A DNA stretch of 53,594 bases. It comes from an uncultured Prevotella sp. Lineage in GTDB: Bacteria; Bacteroidota; Bacteroidia; Bacteroidales; Bacteroidaceae. Both the position numbers and the translations under genes were made by a program. Of the stretch, positions 1 to 7,827 are shown one piece after another (the first letter of the stretch is position 1; each line of letters opens with the position of its first letter). Below the pieces are notes generated by a model that saw only the letters and a program-made list of their open reading frames with translations, made no database searches and was not told the DNA's origin. The stretch covers positions 1 to 53,594 of the forward strand of contig CAKQDQ010000006.1 of NCBI GenBank assembly GCA_934229335.1, in the 5' to 3' direction.

Positions 1-1
1 A

Positions 2-74
2 GGTGCCATAGCTCAGTTGGTAGAGCAAAGGACTGAAAATCCTTGTGTCCCCGGTTCGATTCCTGGTGGCACCA
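2..74 (+). tRNA. tRNA-Phe (GAA)
   Basis: A complete cloverleaf: acceptor GGTGCCA pairs with TGGCACC (67-73), followed by discriminator A. It has a D-arm AGCTCAGTTGGTAGAGC, an anticodon loop with GAA, and a T-loop GGTTCGATTCC. CCA is not encoded. A perfect hairpin terminator follows at once, and a damaged second copy lies just downstream. Confidence 0.96.
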
Positions 75-79
75 CAATA

Positions 80-112
80 AAGACTTCACAAGTACGCTTG
101 TGAAGTCTTTTT
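80..112 (+). terminator. Terminator of tRNA-Phe
   Basis: AAGACTTCACAAG (80-92) and CTTGTGAAGTCTT (97-109) form a perfect 13-bp stem with a 4-nt loop, running into a T tract. A second version of this hairpin (one stem and one loop difference) occurs at 453-482, after the damaged tRNA copy. Confidence 0.9.
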
Positions 113-121
113 GGTTTAAGT

Positions 122-154
122 TCGCCACAGCTCAGTTGGTAGAGCAAAGGACTG
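122..154 (+). pseudogene. 5' half of a disrupted second tRNA-Phe copy
   Basis: Bases from about 126 to 154 repeat the D-arm and 5' anticodon stem of the tRNA-Phe at 2-74 (CAGCTCAGTTGGTAGAGCAA). The acceptor 5' strand is altered and the match stops at ACTG, just before the anticodon. The 3' half resumes at 414. The copy cannot fold as a tRNA. Confidence 0.85.
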
Positions 155-413
155 GGCGAGTCTATTATACTCAAACAAAAATATTTTGAGAATACCAACA
201 ATATTTGTTGCTTTTATCTTTCAACATTAATCACCATTAATCTAACATTAATCTTTCATTAATCTATCTCTGATGATGTTTTTGAGCATATATATACGAG
301 AGCAAAGGCATTAATGAGAGATTAATGTTAGATTAATGGTGATTAATGTTATAAAAGTAGTGCGAAGCACAATAATGACTTTTCTCAAATCATTTCTGTT
401 TGACTATAAATGG
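155..413. mobile_element. 259-bp nearly palindromic (MITE-like) insertion in the tRNA-Phe copy
   Basis: This stretch separates the two halves of the tRNA-Phe copy. It holds a 41-bp inverted repeat with one mismatch (223-263 against 310-350), built from repeated ATTAATC/GATTAAT units. An outer imperfect 22-bp inverted repeat (171-192 against 382-403, 19 of 22 matching) lies near its ends. No ORF of useful length lies inside. A non-autonomous palindromic element is the best reading. A recombination scar of an integrative element that used the tRNA as attachment site is an alternative. No target duplication is obvious. Confidence 0.6.
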
Positions 414-447
414 CCTTGTGTCCACGGTTAGATTCCTGGTGGCACCA
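414..447 (+). pseudogene. 3' half of a disrupted second tRNA-Phe copy
   Basis: This matches the 3' anticodon stem, variable loop, T-arm and acceptor of the intact tRNA-Phe, with two substitutions. One changes the T-loop from GGTTCGA to GGTTAGA, removing an invariant base. It is followed by a copy of the tRNA-Phe terminator at 453-482. Confidence 0.85.
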
Positions 448-452
448 CAATA

Positions 453-486
453 AAGACTTCACGAGTTCGCTTGTGAAGTCTTTTTG
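453..486 (+). terminator. Duplicated tRNA-Phe terminator
   Basis: A hairpin (arms 453-465 and 470-482) followed by TTTTT. It differs from the terminator at 80-112 only in one stem base and one loop base. It shows that the duplicated segment included the tRNA and its terminator. Confidence 0.8.
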
Positions 487-512
487 GGGAGATATAACAT
501 TACGAGAGTTTG

Positions 513-535
513 AGAATTGATGTGCTATCAATTCT
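513..535. terminator. Possible terminator hairpin for the 576-2515 operon
   Basis: A 9-bp perfect inverted repeat, AGAATTGAT (513-521) and ATCAATTCT (527-535), lies about 40 bp past the 3' end of the minus-strand operon. There is no T tract on either side, so the role is uncertain. Confidence 0.35.
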
Positions 536-575
536 ATATACACTATTCGGTGTTGTGCTTTGTGTATTAGGAAGC

Positions 576-1745
576 CTACATCTGATACTTTCCTCTTATG
601 CTATCATACAGTTTTGTTAACCGATGTAATTCTACCTGCGTTAGGACATTTCGGTCATGTTGCCCTCGCCACATTTCATAAGTGACTGCTGCCACTGATG
701 CCGCCACTCCTATGTGGGGCTGCCAAACTGATAATCCGAGAAGAGCAGTCGGCAGTATCTGTTTTTTCAAAGAGCTTCCTACTGACTCCATAAACGTGCA
801 CCCATCTTGTATGCCTCTACTTGTTTGGCTTACCACATCAATGGCTATAACTACCCCTCCTATAACCGCAATTTTACAACCATTAGTCTTTAACAGTTGA
901 ACTGTTTTGGTAGAAAGAGGCATTCCTGTGGCAATCTTATCAAGAACTAAACTACCTCCTCTTAGTCCTCCATAGTATAATAAACCATCTCTGGCTCCTG
1001 GCAGTCCCTGCTTACCTGCATTTATCAATATAGATTTATAGTTTTCACGGTCTAAACCGTTTTCGGCTATTTCAAGAATCAGGCTCATTGTAGCACTCGA
1101 TGCGAATCCAATGGCAGCAGCGACACCAGCTGAATACAGTTCTCTTTTTACCACCCCCTTCCGATAAGTGGATTTAACCATCTCGTCTCTGTTTATCCAC
1201 TTACCATCTGTTTCGTTATGAAAGTCGCCTCCATGCTCTTCACGCAAATGCTGTTCTCTATTTCTACAGAACCTAATATTATGCGCATCTGACTGTGCAT
1301 AGGGGTGATTATATTTATTAGAGCGATGGTGTCCTACTGCGCCATCCCACTTCCCTTTGCTATTCTTAAAACGTTTGAGCCTTCCAAACTTTAGGATCTC
1401 TGCACGTTCTGCCCTTGACCAATTCTCAGAGCCTTTGCCACCAAGCTGTATGTCGAATTTTTCGTACTCCCATGCGTGCTTTATAGCAGACTGCCAGTTT
1501 CCTAAATAGTTTGGATTTGCATCTAAATTATATATTGTCTTTTGGTTGGTTTTAAAGTTTTTGGTTATTAATTCAAAGTGTTTGGCACGATAAAAGCTTG
1601 AATACTCCCTCAGATTATTCATCATATAGCTGTAGTTAGCACCGTGTAGAGTAGACGTCAAGGATCCTTTCCGCAGTAAACTCACATTCAATTTGCGCCT
1701 TTGGTCGTCAGAAAGGGTACTATCACGTAGTGGTATCATAATCAC
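576..1745 (-). CDS. GHH/HNH-like protein with hydrophobic C-terminal half; function unknown
   Basis: A 389-residue protein not firmly recognised. The segment around residues 138-171 has a GHH signature followed by spaced polar residues (G138 H139 H140, D153, N156, H166, H171, then GGD). This pattern resembles the HNH/EndoVII-like GHH nuclease group. The C-terminal half has three hydrophobic, glycine/alanine-rich stretches (about residues 206-226, 292-307 and 333-360) that could insert in or associate with a membrane. There is no N-terminal signal. The GTG start overlaps the TGA of the upstream gene (GTGA), so the two are probably translationally coupled; an ATG lies two codons further in. The gene looks richer in A+T than the neighbouring housekeeping genes and sits beside a duplicated tRNA, which is typical of accessory DNA. 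A toxin or defence effector is possible but is inference only. Confidence 0.6.
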   Translation of the reverse strand: MIMIPLRDSTLSDDQRRKLNVSLLRKGSLTSTLHGANYSYMMNNLREYSSFYRAKHFELITKNFKTNQKTIYNLDANPNYLGNWQSAIKHAWEYEKFDIQLGGKGSENWSRAERAEILKFGRLKRFKNSKGKWDGAVGHHRSNKYNHPYAQSDAHNIRFCRNREQHLREEHGGDFHNETDGKWINRDEMVKSTYRKGVVKRELYSAGVAAAIGFASSATMSLILEIAENGLDRENYKSILINAGKQGLPGARDGLLYYGGLRGGSLVLDKIATGMPLSTKTVQLLKTNGCKIAVIGGVVIAIDVVSQTSRGIQDGCTFMESVGSSLKKQILPTALLGLSVWQPHIGVAASVAAVTYEMWRGQHDRNVLTQVELHRLTKLYDSIRGKYQM

Positions 1746-2515
1746 TTATTTTGTATTGTAAATTCTACCAGCTTATATTTTAACTCATCCTTTAGCTTTG
1801 AGAAAATGTAATTATACACATAATTATAATACATAACGACCTCAGGGGCAAGAGTATTGATGTCATATTCGCACAAATACTTCTTCACCAAGGTCTCAAG
1901 CTGTGGCGTTTTTTTCTTATATGAGCTGTCTGAATTAAAGGTTTCAAGAGCCGTTTTGAAAGAGTTAAGAGCTTTTTGGTTCCTTTCTCTTGTGTCTTTT
2001 TTAGCCTTGTCTGCGACGAGTTGTGTTATCTTAGCGATTACGGCATCATACGATGCCTGTTGAACATCTGTGAACATATCCTTTACTAACAAGGAGTCCA
2101 GACGATCTATCTCATCTAACTGCGGCTTTTTCTCTTTTGCATATCGTAATTTTTCATACTCTTTCTCTATGCTTTGAATGTTTTGGTTGTTTTCAATAGA
2201 TATATCATGCGTAACTACATCATCAGCTTCCTGCTCTCGTTCTGTAATTTTGTTTGAATAAAAGCTTATCTTTTCCAGATTGTTTTCTGTCATTTCGCAG
2301 ACTTCGGAGATATGTTGAAGCACACGTTCTGACTCTTCTACATAAAAATCAGAAACGCTCTTTGAGCGTGAAACGATATTCTCTATACAGAAACACAAAT
2401 AGTGTTCCGCAAAGTCTACATCGTGAGGATTTTGCGAAAGTATATTTCTTCCGACTATTTGCGCTTGCTCTGGTGATTTCACAGAGAGTGTTTCAAACAA
2501 TTCTTTCGTATTCAT
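1742..2515 (-). CDS. Hypothetical charged, helix-rich protein; partner of the GHH-like protein
   Basis: A 257-residue soluble protein of unknown family, rich in Lys, Glu, Gln and Asn. It has long predicted helical, coiled-coil-like stretches (about residues 75-135 and 150-200) and no signal peptide or membrane segment. It is the first gene of a two-gene operon: its stop overlaps the start of the GHH/HNH-like gene. It lies 58 bp after the dgt stop and could be transcribed by read-through from dgt, since no clear promoter of the local type is visible in the gap. It may be an immunity, regulatory or structural partner of the downstream protein; nothing in the sequence decides this. Confidence 0.6.
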   Translation of the reverse strand: MNTKELFETLSVKSPEQAQIVGRNILSQNPHDVDFAEHYLCFCIENIVSRSKSVSDFYVEESERVLQHISEVCEMTENNLEKISFYSNKITEREQEADDVVTHDISIENNQNIQSIEKEYEKLRYAKEKKPQLDEIDRLDSLLVKDMFTDVQQASYDAVIAKITQLVADKAKKDTRERNQKALNSFKTALETFNSDSSYKKKTPQLETLVKKYLCEYDINTLAPEVVMYYNYVYNYIFSKLKDELKYKLVEFTIQNK

Positions 2516-2573
2516 ATGTGGGCTACTTTATAAAATTGGCAATCGTATATTACAATAAAAATTCTACTGTTTA

Positions 2574-3935
2574 CTATACTATAGGCAGCGATGTGCCGTT
2601 GAGCTTCTGGTAAAAGTCAAGTGCGAAGACGTCGGTCATACCTGATATAAAGTCTACTATCGCCATGATGCGTGTCTCAAGGTCGGGGGATTCTATCTCA
2701 TACTGGCTGCTGACGCGACGTAATAGCTGCTGCGAATAGAAACGACGGGGGTTTACCGCCGCTTCTATCAACTGCTCCATGAGGGTGGTCATGACCTGAT
2801 AACCGGCTAACTCCACGTCAAGTACTGGCTTAGAACGGTATATTCGCTCTACCGCTACCTGCGAACAGCGTTTGTATGCCGCTTTTTGTCGCTCGCTAAT
2901 GGCATTGATTAGTGAACCGCTGAAGGTGCCATTCATGATGGATTGCTCGTTAGCGAGGAACGCAGCGGCACACTCATTCTCTAACTTTCCTATCACACTG
3001 GCACGCATATACACTATCTGCTCGTTACGATCGGTGATATTCTCTGCTTCTATGCGGTGCAGTATGCGCTGCTGTACGTCGGGGTCAAAGAAGTTGAGCA
3101 GCAGTTCTTGCGTCTCCTCAAAAGACAAGAGCTTGAGCTTATGGGCGTCTTCGATGTCCATTATCTCATAACATATATCGTCAGCTGCCTCAACGAGGTA
3201 TACAAGTGGATGACGGACATAGCGCAATGGCTCGTCATCGGCGGATAGACGTATCATGCCTAACTCGTCTGCCACGGTGCGAAAGATCTCCGCCTCGGTA
3301 TTGAAGAAGCCGAATTTGCCATGTGTCCCTGCATAAGTAGAGGCATAGGGGTACTTCACTATTGAGGCTAACATGGAGTAGGTCATTACGAATCCGCCTG
3401 TTCTCCTTCCTGAATAACGGTGGGTCAAGAGACGAAAGGCGTTGGCATTGCCTTCGAAATGCGTCAAATCTTCCCATAGTCGTGGCGAAATCATACCGCG
3501 AATATGCTCTCCGTCGTTCTCGCTGAAGAATGTTTGTATAGCTTTCTCACCAGAATGTCCAAACGGTGGGTTGCCGAGGTCATGGGCGAGACCTGCTGTT
3601 GACACTATAGTGCCGAGCTCTTCTATTCGGGTGCCGCCTAATTCGGGATAGCGTCGTATCACGTCTCGTGCTACATCGCTGCCTAATGACATTCCTACGC
3701 TTGCTACTTCTAAGGAGTGTGTGAGCCTGTTGTGCACGAAGATGCTGCCTGGAAGTGGGAACACCTGCGTCTTGTTCTGTAGCCTTCGGAATGGGGCTGA
3801 GAAGATAAGGCGGTCGTAGTCACGCTTAAACTCGGAGCGTTCGTCATGCCTTTCAGGATGGTGCATACCGTTATAGGCGTTTGTGGACGACTGACCAAGT
3901 CGCTTATTGGATATCAAGGTTTGCCATTGCATCAT
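2574..3935 (-). CDS. dgt: Deoxyguanosinetriphosphate triphosphohydrolase (dGTPase)
   Basis: A 453-residue HD-domain phosphohydrolase that splits dGTP (and often other dNTPs) to the nucleoside and tripolyphosphate, acting on dNTP pools. The HD metal site is visible: RLTHSLEVA with H73 and GLAHDLGNPPFGHSGE with H118-D119. The N-terminal region FSAPFRRLQNKTQVF is typical of the family. Length fits the family. The gene lies beyond ftsZ on the same strand, separated by about 190 bp holding a probable terminator, so it is unlikely to be part of the division operon. The second Met of MMQWQ is an equally good start. Confidence 0.95.
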   Translation of the reverse strand: MMQWQTLISNKRLGQSSTNAYNGMHHPERHDERSEFKRDYDRLIFSAPFRRLQNKTQVFPLPGSIFVHNRLTHSLEVASVGMSLGSDVARDVIRRYPELGGTRIEELGTIVSTAGLAHDLGNPPFGHSGEKAIQTFFSENDGEHIRGMISPRLWEDLTHFEGNANAFRLLTHRYSGRRTGGFVMTYSMLASIVKYPYASTYAGTHGKFGFFNTEAEIFRTVADELGMIRLSADDEPLRYVRHPLVYLVEAADDICYEIMDIEDAHKLKLLSFEETQELLLNFFDPDVQQRILHRIEAENITDRNEQIVYMRASVIGKLENECAAAFLANEQSIMNGTFSGSLINAISERQKAAYKRCSQVAVERIYRSKPVLDVELAGYQVMTTLMEQLIEAAVNPRRFYSQQLLRRVSSQYEIESPDLETRIMAIVDFISGMTDVFALDFYQKLNGTSLPIV

Positions 3936-3996
3936 GTTATGTTTTTATATAAGGTGAGTGATGGGATTACTGGTAAGGGGTAAAGAGATAACAGGA

Positions 3997-4070
3997 AAAG
4001 GTTTTACACCACAACATTGCATTACGTTCCACCACTGGTGTCGTTGCTATTGTTATGATATAAAACCTTT
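3997..4070 (-). terminator. Probable terminator after ftsZ
   Basis: AAAGGTTTTA (3997-4006) and TAAAACCTTT (4061-4070) form a 10-bp stem around a long imperfect loop, with A tracts and T tracts on the outer sides. It lies between the ftsZ stop and dgt and could serve as the end of the division cluster transcript. The long loop lowers confidence. Confidence 0.45.
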
Positions 4071-4121
4071 TTTCTTGGGGGATGTGCATGCCCTGCTTCC
4101 CCTACCCTATTATGTTAAGGA

Positions 4122-5462
4122 TTACGCAAAACTTATCACACTGTCCGCTTCAGAGGCACGGCTATCCTGAACAGGTGGCTCTTCTACAGTTCTTCCGTAG
4201 CTTATCTCCAGCCGTGTCAGCTCTTCGAGCTTCTGGCGAGTACGATTAAACGTAGGACTGTTCTCTACTGCTATGATAAGGTCTTCGTTGTCGAGATCCT
4301 CTGTCTTAAAGATAAACTTGTTAGGACGGTGCTTCTGTGGCATGGTACCGTTAAGAGGACCGTACGTTCTCATGATACGCTCATCCTTACGCTGGTTTTC
4401 TTCTTCCTGCTTAGCCTGCTCTTGTATCTCTTCTAAGGTGCGCTTCTTCATTCTTTCTGACATTTCGCCCTCTACATCAGATAGTCCGAAACCTGTAGCA
4501 AGTATCGTAACCTTGACCTTATCGCCCAAAGAAGGGTCGTTGGCGGTACCCCATTTCAGTTCGAAGTCAGTACCAAACTGCTCCATAAAGTCATTGACGT
4601 CGTTCATTTCGTCCATCATCAAGCCCTTATGCTGACCGTCGTCGCTGTGGAATGAGATTGATATAAGTATCTTCTTTGAGTGGAACACGTCGTTATCATT
4701 AAGCAATGGTGAGTTGAGGGCATCGTCAATAGCCTGCTTTACACGTCCTTCGCCTTCGCCATAGCCTGTTGACATGATGGCTACTCCACCGTCCTTGAGC
4801 ACCGTCTTTACGTCGTTAAAGTCAAGGTTAATGATACCATGCACCGTGATTATCTCTGCAATGCTCTTCGCTGCCACGCTAAGTGTATCGTCGGCTTTAG
4901 CGAACGCTTCCATCATTGACAGCTCTCCGTAAATCTGGCGCAGTCGTTCGTTGTTGATAACAAGTAGCGCATCAACGTTCTTTGACATCTCTTCTACACC
5001 GTCGAGGGCTTGATTGATTTTCTTCTTTCCTTCAAAACGGAATGGGATAGTGACGATACCTACCGTCAGTATGCCCATACTCTTTGACTCTCGCGCTATA
5101 ACCGGGGCGGCACCTGTACCTGTACCACCTCCCATACCAGCGGTGATGAACGCCATCTTGGTGCCGTCGTTGAGCATACGACGTACGTCTTCTATGCTTT
5201 CTTCTGCCGCAGCACGTGCTCTCTCAGGACGATTACCAGCACCGAGTCCCTCTGATCCAAGCTGAAGATGTACTGGTACGGGGGAGTCATCTAATGCTTG
5301 CTTATCCGTATTACACAGTACGAAGGACACATCGTGTATGCCTTCACGGTACATATGGTTCACGGCATTGCCGCCACCACCACCTACACCTATTACCTTT
5401 ATTATGCTTTTATCCTTTACTGGCGGTTCAAAAACCTCAAGTATGTTGCCATTATTTTCCAT
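4122..5462 (-). CDS. ftsZ: Cell division protein FtsZ
   Basis: A tubulin-like GTPase that polymerises into the Z ring at midcell. It has the glycine-rich IGVGGGGGNAVNHM start of the nucleotide site (about residues 24-37), the tubulin signature GGGTGTG at 111-117, and the T7 synergy loop NLDFNDVKTVL near 217. The 446-residue length reflects a C-terminal linker of over 100 residues rich in Glu, Gln, Lys and Arg, which is usual for Bacteroidetes. It is the last gene of the mraZ-ftsZ cluster, 51 bp after ftsA. A terminator-like hairpin follows. Confidence 0.98.
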   Translation of the reverse strand: MENNGNILEVFEPPVKDKSIIKVIGVGGGGGNAVNHMYREGIHDVSFVLCNTDKQALDDSPVPVHLQLGSEGLGAGNRPERARAAAEESIEDVRRMLNDGTKMAFITAGMGGGTGTGAAPVIARESKSMGILTVGIVTIPFRFEGKKKINQALDGVEEMSKNVDALLVINNERLRQIYGELSMMEAFAKADDTLSVAAKSIAEIITVHGIINLDFNDVKTVLKDGGVAIMSTGYGEGEGRVKQAIDDALNSPLLNDNDVFHSKKILISISFHSDDGQHKGLMMDEMNDVNDFMEQFGTDFELKWGTANDPSLGDKVKVTILATGFGLSDVEGEMSERMKKRTLEEIQEQAKQEEENQRKDERIMRTYGPLNGTMPQKHRPNKFIFKTEDLDNEDLIIAVENSPTFNRTRQKLEELTRLEISYGRTVEEPPVQDSRASEADSVISFA

Positions 5463-5513
5463 CGTTATATCTATTTTTTATCAAGATGTTTGATAATCTG
5501 TTGTGCTATACCG

Positions 5514-6962
5514 TTACTCTTCTGCTGCGGTTATTGACGAAAGCCACTTCAAGAACTTTGTTCCTATTCCTGGTTTCTGTGCCTTACGCTTAGCTTCTTC
5601 TTCCGCTCTGCGTCGTGCCTCTTCCTCCTCTTGTGCCTTACGCTTAGCTTCTTCTTGTGCCTTTCGTTCCACTTCCTTCTCTGCGGCTGTCTGTACTACT
5701 CCCGGTGGCAGTCCGTTCGGATCACGATAAGTAGGGTCATCTTGTGGTTTCGCTATGCCTTCAGAGGACTGTGTCTGTTCAAACATATTAGGATGCTTAG
5801 GCTCTTCTGGCGCAAGATAACAGTTTTGGTCTCCCTTGGCAAGCAGGGCGAGGAGCGTATTCATCGTTCCATCGTGTGCGTTTATCTCCGCATTGGTGCT
5901 GTTAACAGTAGAAGAGATGAACTTAGCAGTCCTTACCTTGCGCACCTTGGCGTACTGACGGAATGCCTCTTCCATATTCTTCATGTTAGCACCACCACCT
6001 GTCAGGATTATGCCTCCTGATATTTTGTCAGAGAAATCGATAGGTATCTGGTTTCTAACATTATCTATTATCTCAAACACACGTCCCTCAACGATGTCGA
6101 TAAAGTGCGAACTGTCTACCTGACGGTCGGTATCTATGTCATACTTCAGCGACTGATCGATGTCCTCTGACGGTGTATACGCAGAAGCATAGCGTATCTT
6201 TAGCTTCTCAGCTTCTGTCTCGTCGAGCTGCAAAATAGAAGCGAGGTCGTTAGTAATGTTATTGCTTCCAAGCGGTATCACTGCGATATGGCGCACCGTA
6301 TCCTTATGATATACCATCACGGTTGTGGTCTCTGCGCCCATGTCTACGAGTACACATCCGTTACGTTTCTCTCCTTCTGTCAGCACAGCATCAGCGAGAG
6401 CGAATGGCGCGAGGTATATCTCTGCGAGCGTAACGCCTGCTTTGTCAAAACAAGTATTAAGGTTTTGATAATGGCGTTTACTCTGAAGAATGTTAAGGAA
6501 GTTACCTTCCAGCCTTGAACACAGCACTCCAACAGGGTCTTTCTGCAACAGAGCGTCAGCACGAAACTCCTGTACTTCCACGTCGAGTATCTCCATTCCC
6601 TGATAGTCCATGGCACGATTCTGGTCCATCATCTCGGTTATCTGTGTTTGCTTTACAGGTATATCGTCGTGTATTTCCTTTACTATCGTGTTGCGTTCTG
6701 AATGTATAGAGCGTCCTCCTACACCTACATAGACGTGCTTTATGTTTGCCTTCAATTGCGTACGCAATCTCTGCACGATGCTTGTAATACACTGTATGGT
6801 CTTGTCGATATTGTGAACGACACCATTTCTGATACACTGCTTGGCGTCCTCGCTAACTACGGCAAGTACAGCAATGCTGCCGTCAGGCTTCCTCTGACCC
6901 GCAATGCCTCTGATTTTTGTTGAGCCTAATTCTATGGCTACGACGAAGTTCTTTGCTGACAT
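5514..6962 (-). CDS. ftsA: Cell division protein FtsA
   Basis: An actin-like ATPase that tethers FtsZ to the inner membrane and recruits later division proteins. It has the phosphate 1 motif VAIELGSTKIRG (residues 8-19), an SHS2/1C region, and the phosphate 2/adenosine motifs VLVDMGAETTTV (about 207) and GGIILTGGGANMKN (about 318). At 482 residues it is longer than E. coli FtsA (420). The extra length is a C-terminal tail with an Ala/Lys/Glu/Arg-rich repeat (KRKAQEEE-like units, about residues 430-465). The tail ends in GTKFLKWLSSI, which looks like the amphipathic membrane-targeting helix. It sits directly upstream of ftsZ. Confidence 0.97.
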   Translation of the reverse strand: MSAKNFVVAIELGSTKIRGIAGQRKPDGSIAVLAVVSEDAKQCIRNGVVHNIDKTIQCITSIVQRLRTQLKANIKHVYVGVGGRSIHSERNTIVKEIHDDIPVKQTQITEMMDQNRAMDYQGMEILDVEVQEFRADALLQKDPVGVLCSRLEGNFLNILQSKRHYQNLNTCFDKAGVTLAEIYLAPFALADAVLTEGEKRNGCVLVDMGAETTTVMVYHKDTVRHIAVIPLGSNNITNDLASILQLDETEAEKLKIRYASAYTPSEDIDQSLKYDIDTDRQVDSSHFIDIVEGRVFEIIDNVRNQIPIDFSDKISGGIILTGGGANMKNMEEAFRQYAKVRKVRTAKFISSTVNSTNAEINAHDGTMNTLLALLAKGDQNCYLAPEEPKHPNMFEQTQSSEGIAKPQDDPTYRDPNGLPPGVVQTAAEKEVERKAQEEAKRKAQEEEEARRRAEEEAKRKAQKPGIGTKFLKWLSSITAAEE

Positions 6963-7026
6963 ATTTGTTCTGTATATATTCTTTCTGTTCTTTTATTTCA
7001 CGATTTCATTGACCTTATGCCATAAC

Positions 7027-7827
7027 CTATATGGCTTCACGTCTGCGACACACTATTTGGTTGCTGTACTCAAGGTTTATATAGTCGTACTTTTTCCATC
7101 CAGCGTACTTCAATCCCTCTCTGTAGAAGAGGTCAAGGCGGTGCATCTGCTTACTGACATACTTTTCTATAGCCTCCTCTCGCTGCTCTTTGTTTGCGGC
7201 AGAAGGTAGCGTTCCGATGTTCACTATATGGTCTCCAACACGCGGTACAAGCTCTACCGTCTTGTCTGGCAGCAGGTTTATCTGCTCTATCTGATTGCGC
7301 CAAAGGTCGTCAGCCATCAGTTGACTGGCAAGAAGATACACATAATGACACGCATAATACTTGGAAATGTTGCCCGTAGCGATTATCATGTCACTCGTAT
7401 ACTGTGAGTTTGGCATTACGCCTCCATTGTCATCAATATAGTAGTCTTCTCCTGTCACACTCTTAACACGCAGTATTGGCGTGCGCTGCGTGATGGTAAT
7501 GCAGACATGGTTGTCCTCAGTAGCATAGCATTGTGCTGTTTTTACGAACGGCATATTGCGCAAAGCCTGCTCTATAACCCTTGGTTCTATGTCCGCCATA
7601 CTCTTTGACAGCGGATAGAGATGTCTCTGTTCAAGCAACGACTTCACCTCTGCCGAGTTGAGAAAACCATTTATATTCTCATCAGCAATATTTATCTCTA
7701 CCTTCTGGCACACCTTTCCCTCCCTCGAAGGTTTATTCCACGTGGTGACCGCCATGACGAGATATACGGCTATAACTACGTCAAACGTTATGAGGAAGGT
7801 TTTCTTCCAGTTAATGTTTAGCTTCAA
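7027..7827 (-). CDS. ftsQ: Cell division protein FtsQ
   Basis: A bitopic inner-membrane protein of 266 residues: a short cytoplasmic tail, one membrane segment (about residues 11-28), a POTRA-like region beginning at the NIADENINGFL segment, then a beta domain. FtsQ links early and late division proteins and the FtsB/FtsL pair. Sequence conservation is low, so the call relies partly on position: it lies between murC and ftsA, as in other dcw clusters. Its start overlaps the murC 3' end by 17 bp, which suggests coupled translation. Confidence 0.9.
   Translation of the reverse strand: MKLNINWKKTFLITFDVVIAVYLVMAVTTWNKPSREGKVCQKVEINIADENINGFLNSAEVKSLLEQRHLYPLSKSMADIEPRVIEQALRNMPFVKTAQCYATEDNHVCITITQRTPILRVKSVTGEDYYIDDNGGVMPNSQYTSDMIIATGNISKYYACHYVYLLASQLMADDLWRNQIEQINLLPDKTVELVPRVGDHIVNIGTLPSAANKEQREEAIEKYVSKQMHRLDLFYREGLKYAGWKKYDYINLEYSNQIVCRRREAI

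Noticed and set aside
13..201. Minus-strand open frame containing PPGIEPGTQGFSVLCS
   Set aside because: This is the reverse complement of the tRNA-Phe and its copy. Such tRNA-antisense peptides are common artefacts.
122..447. Functional split or intron-containing tRNA-Phe
   Set aside because: The acceptor 5' strand and the T-loop carry changes that break the fold, and the insertion lacks group I or archaeal-type intron features. An intact tRNA-Phe is next to it.
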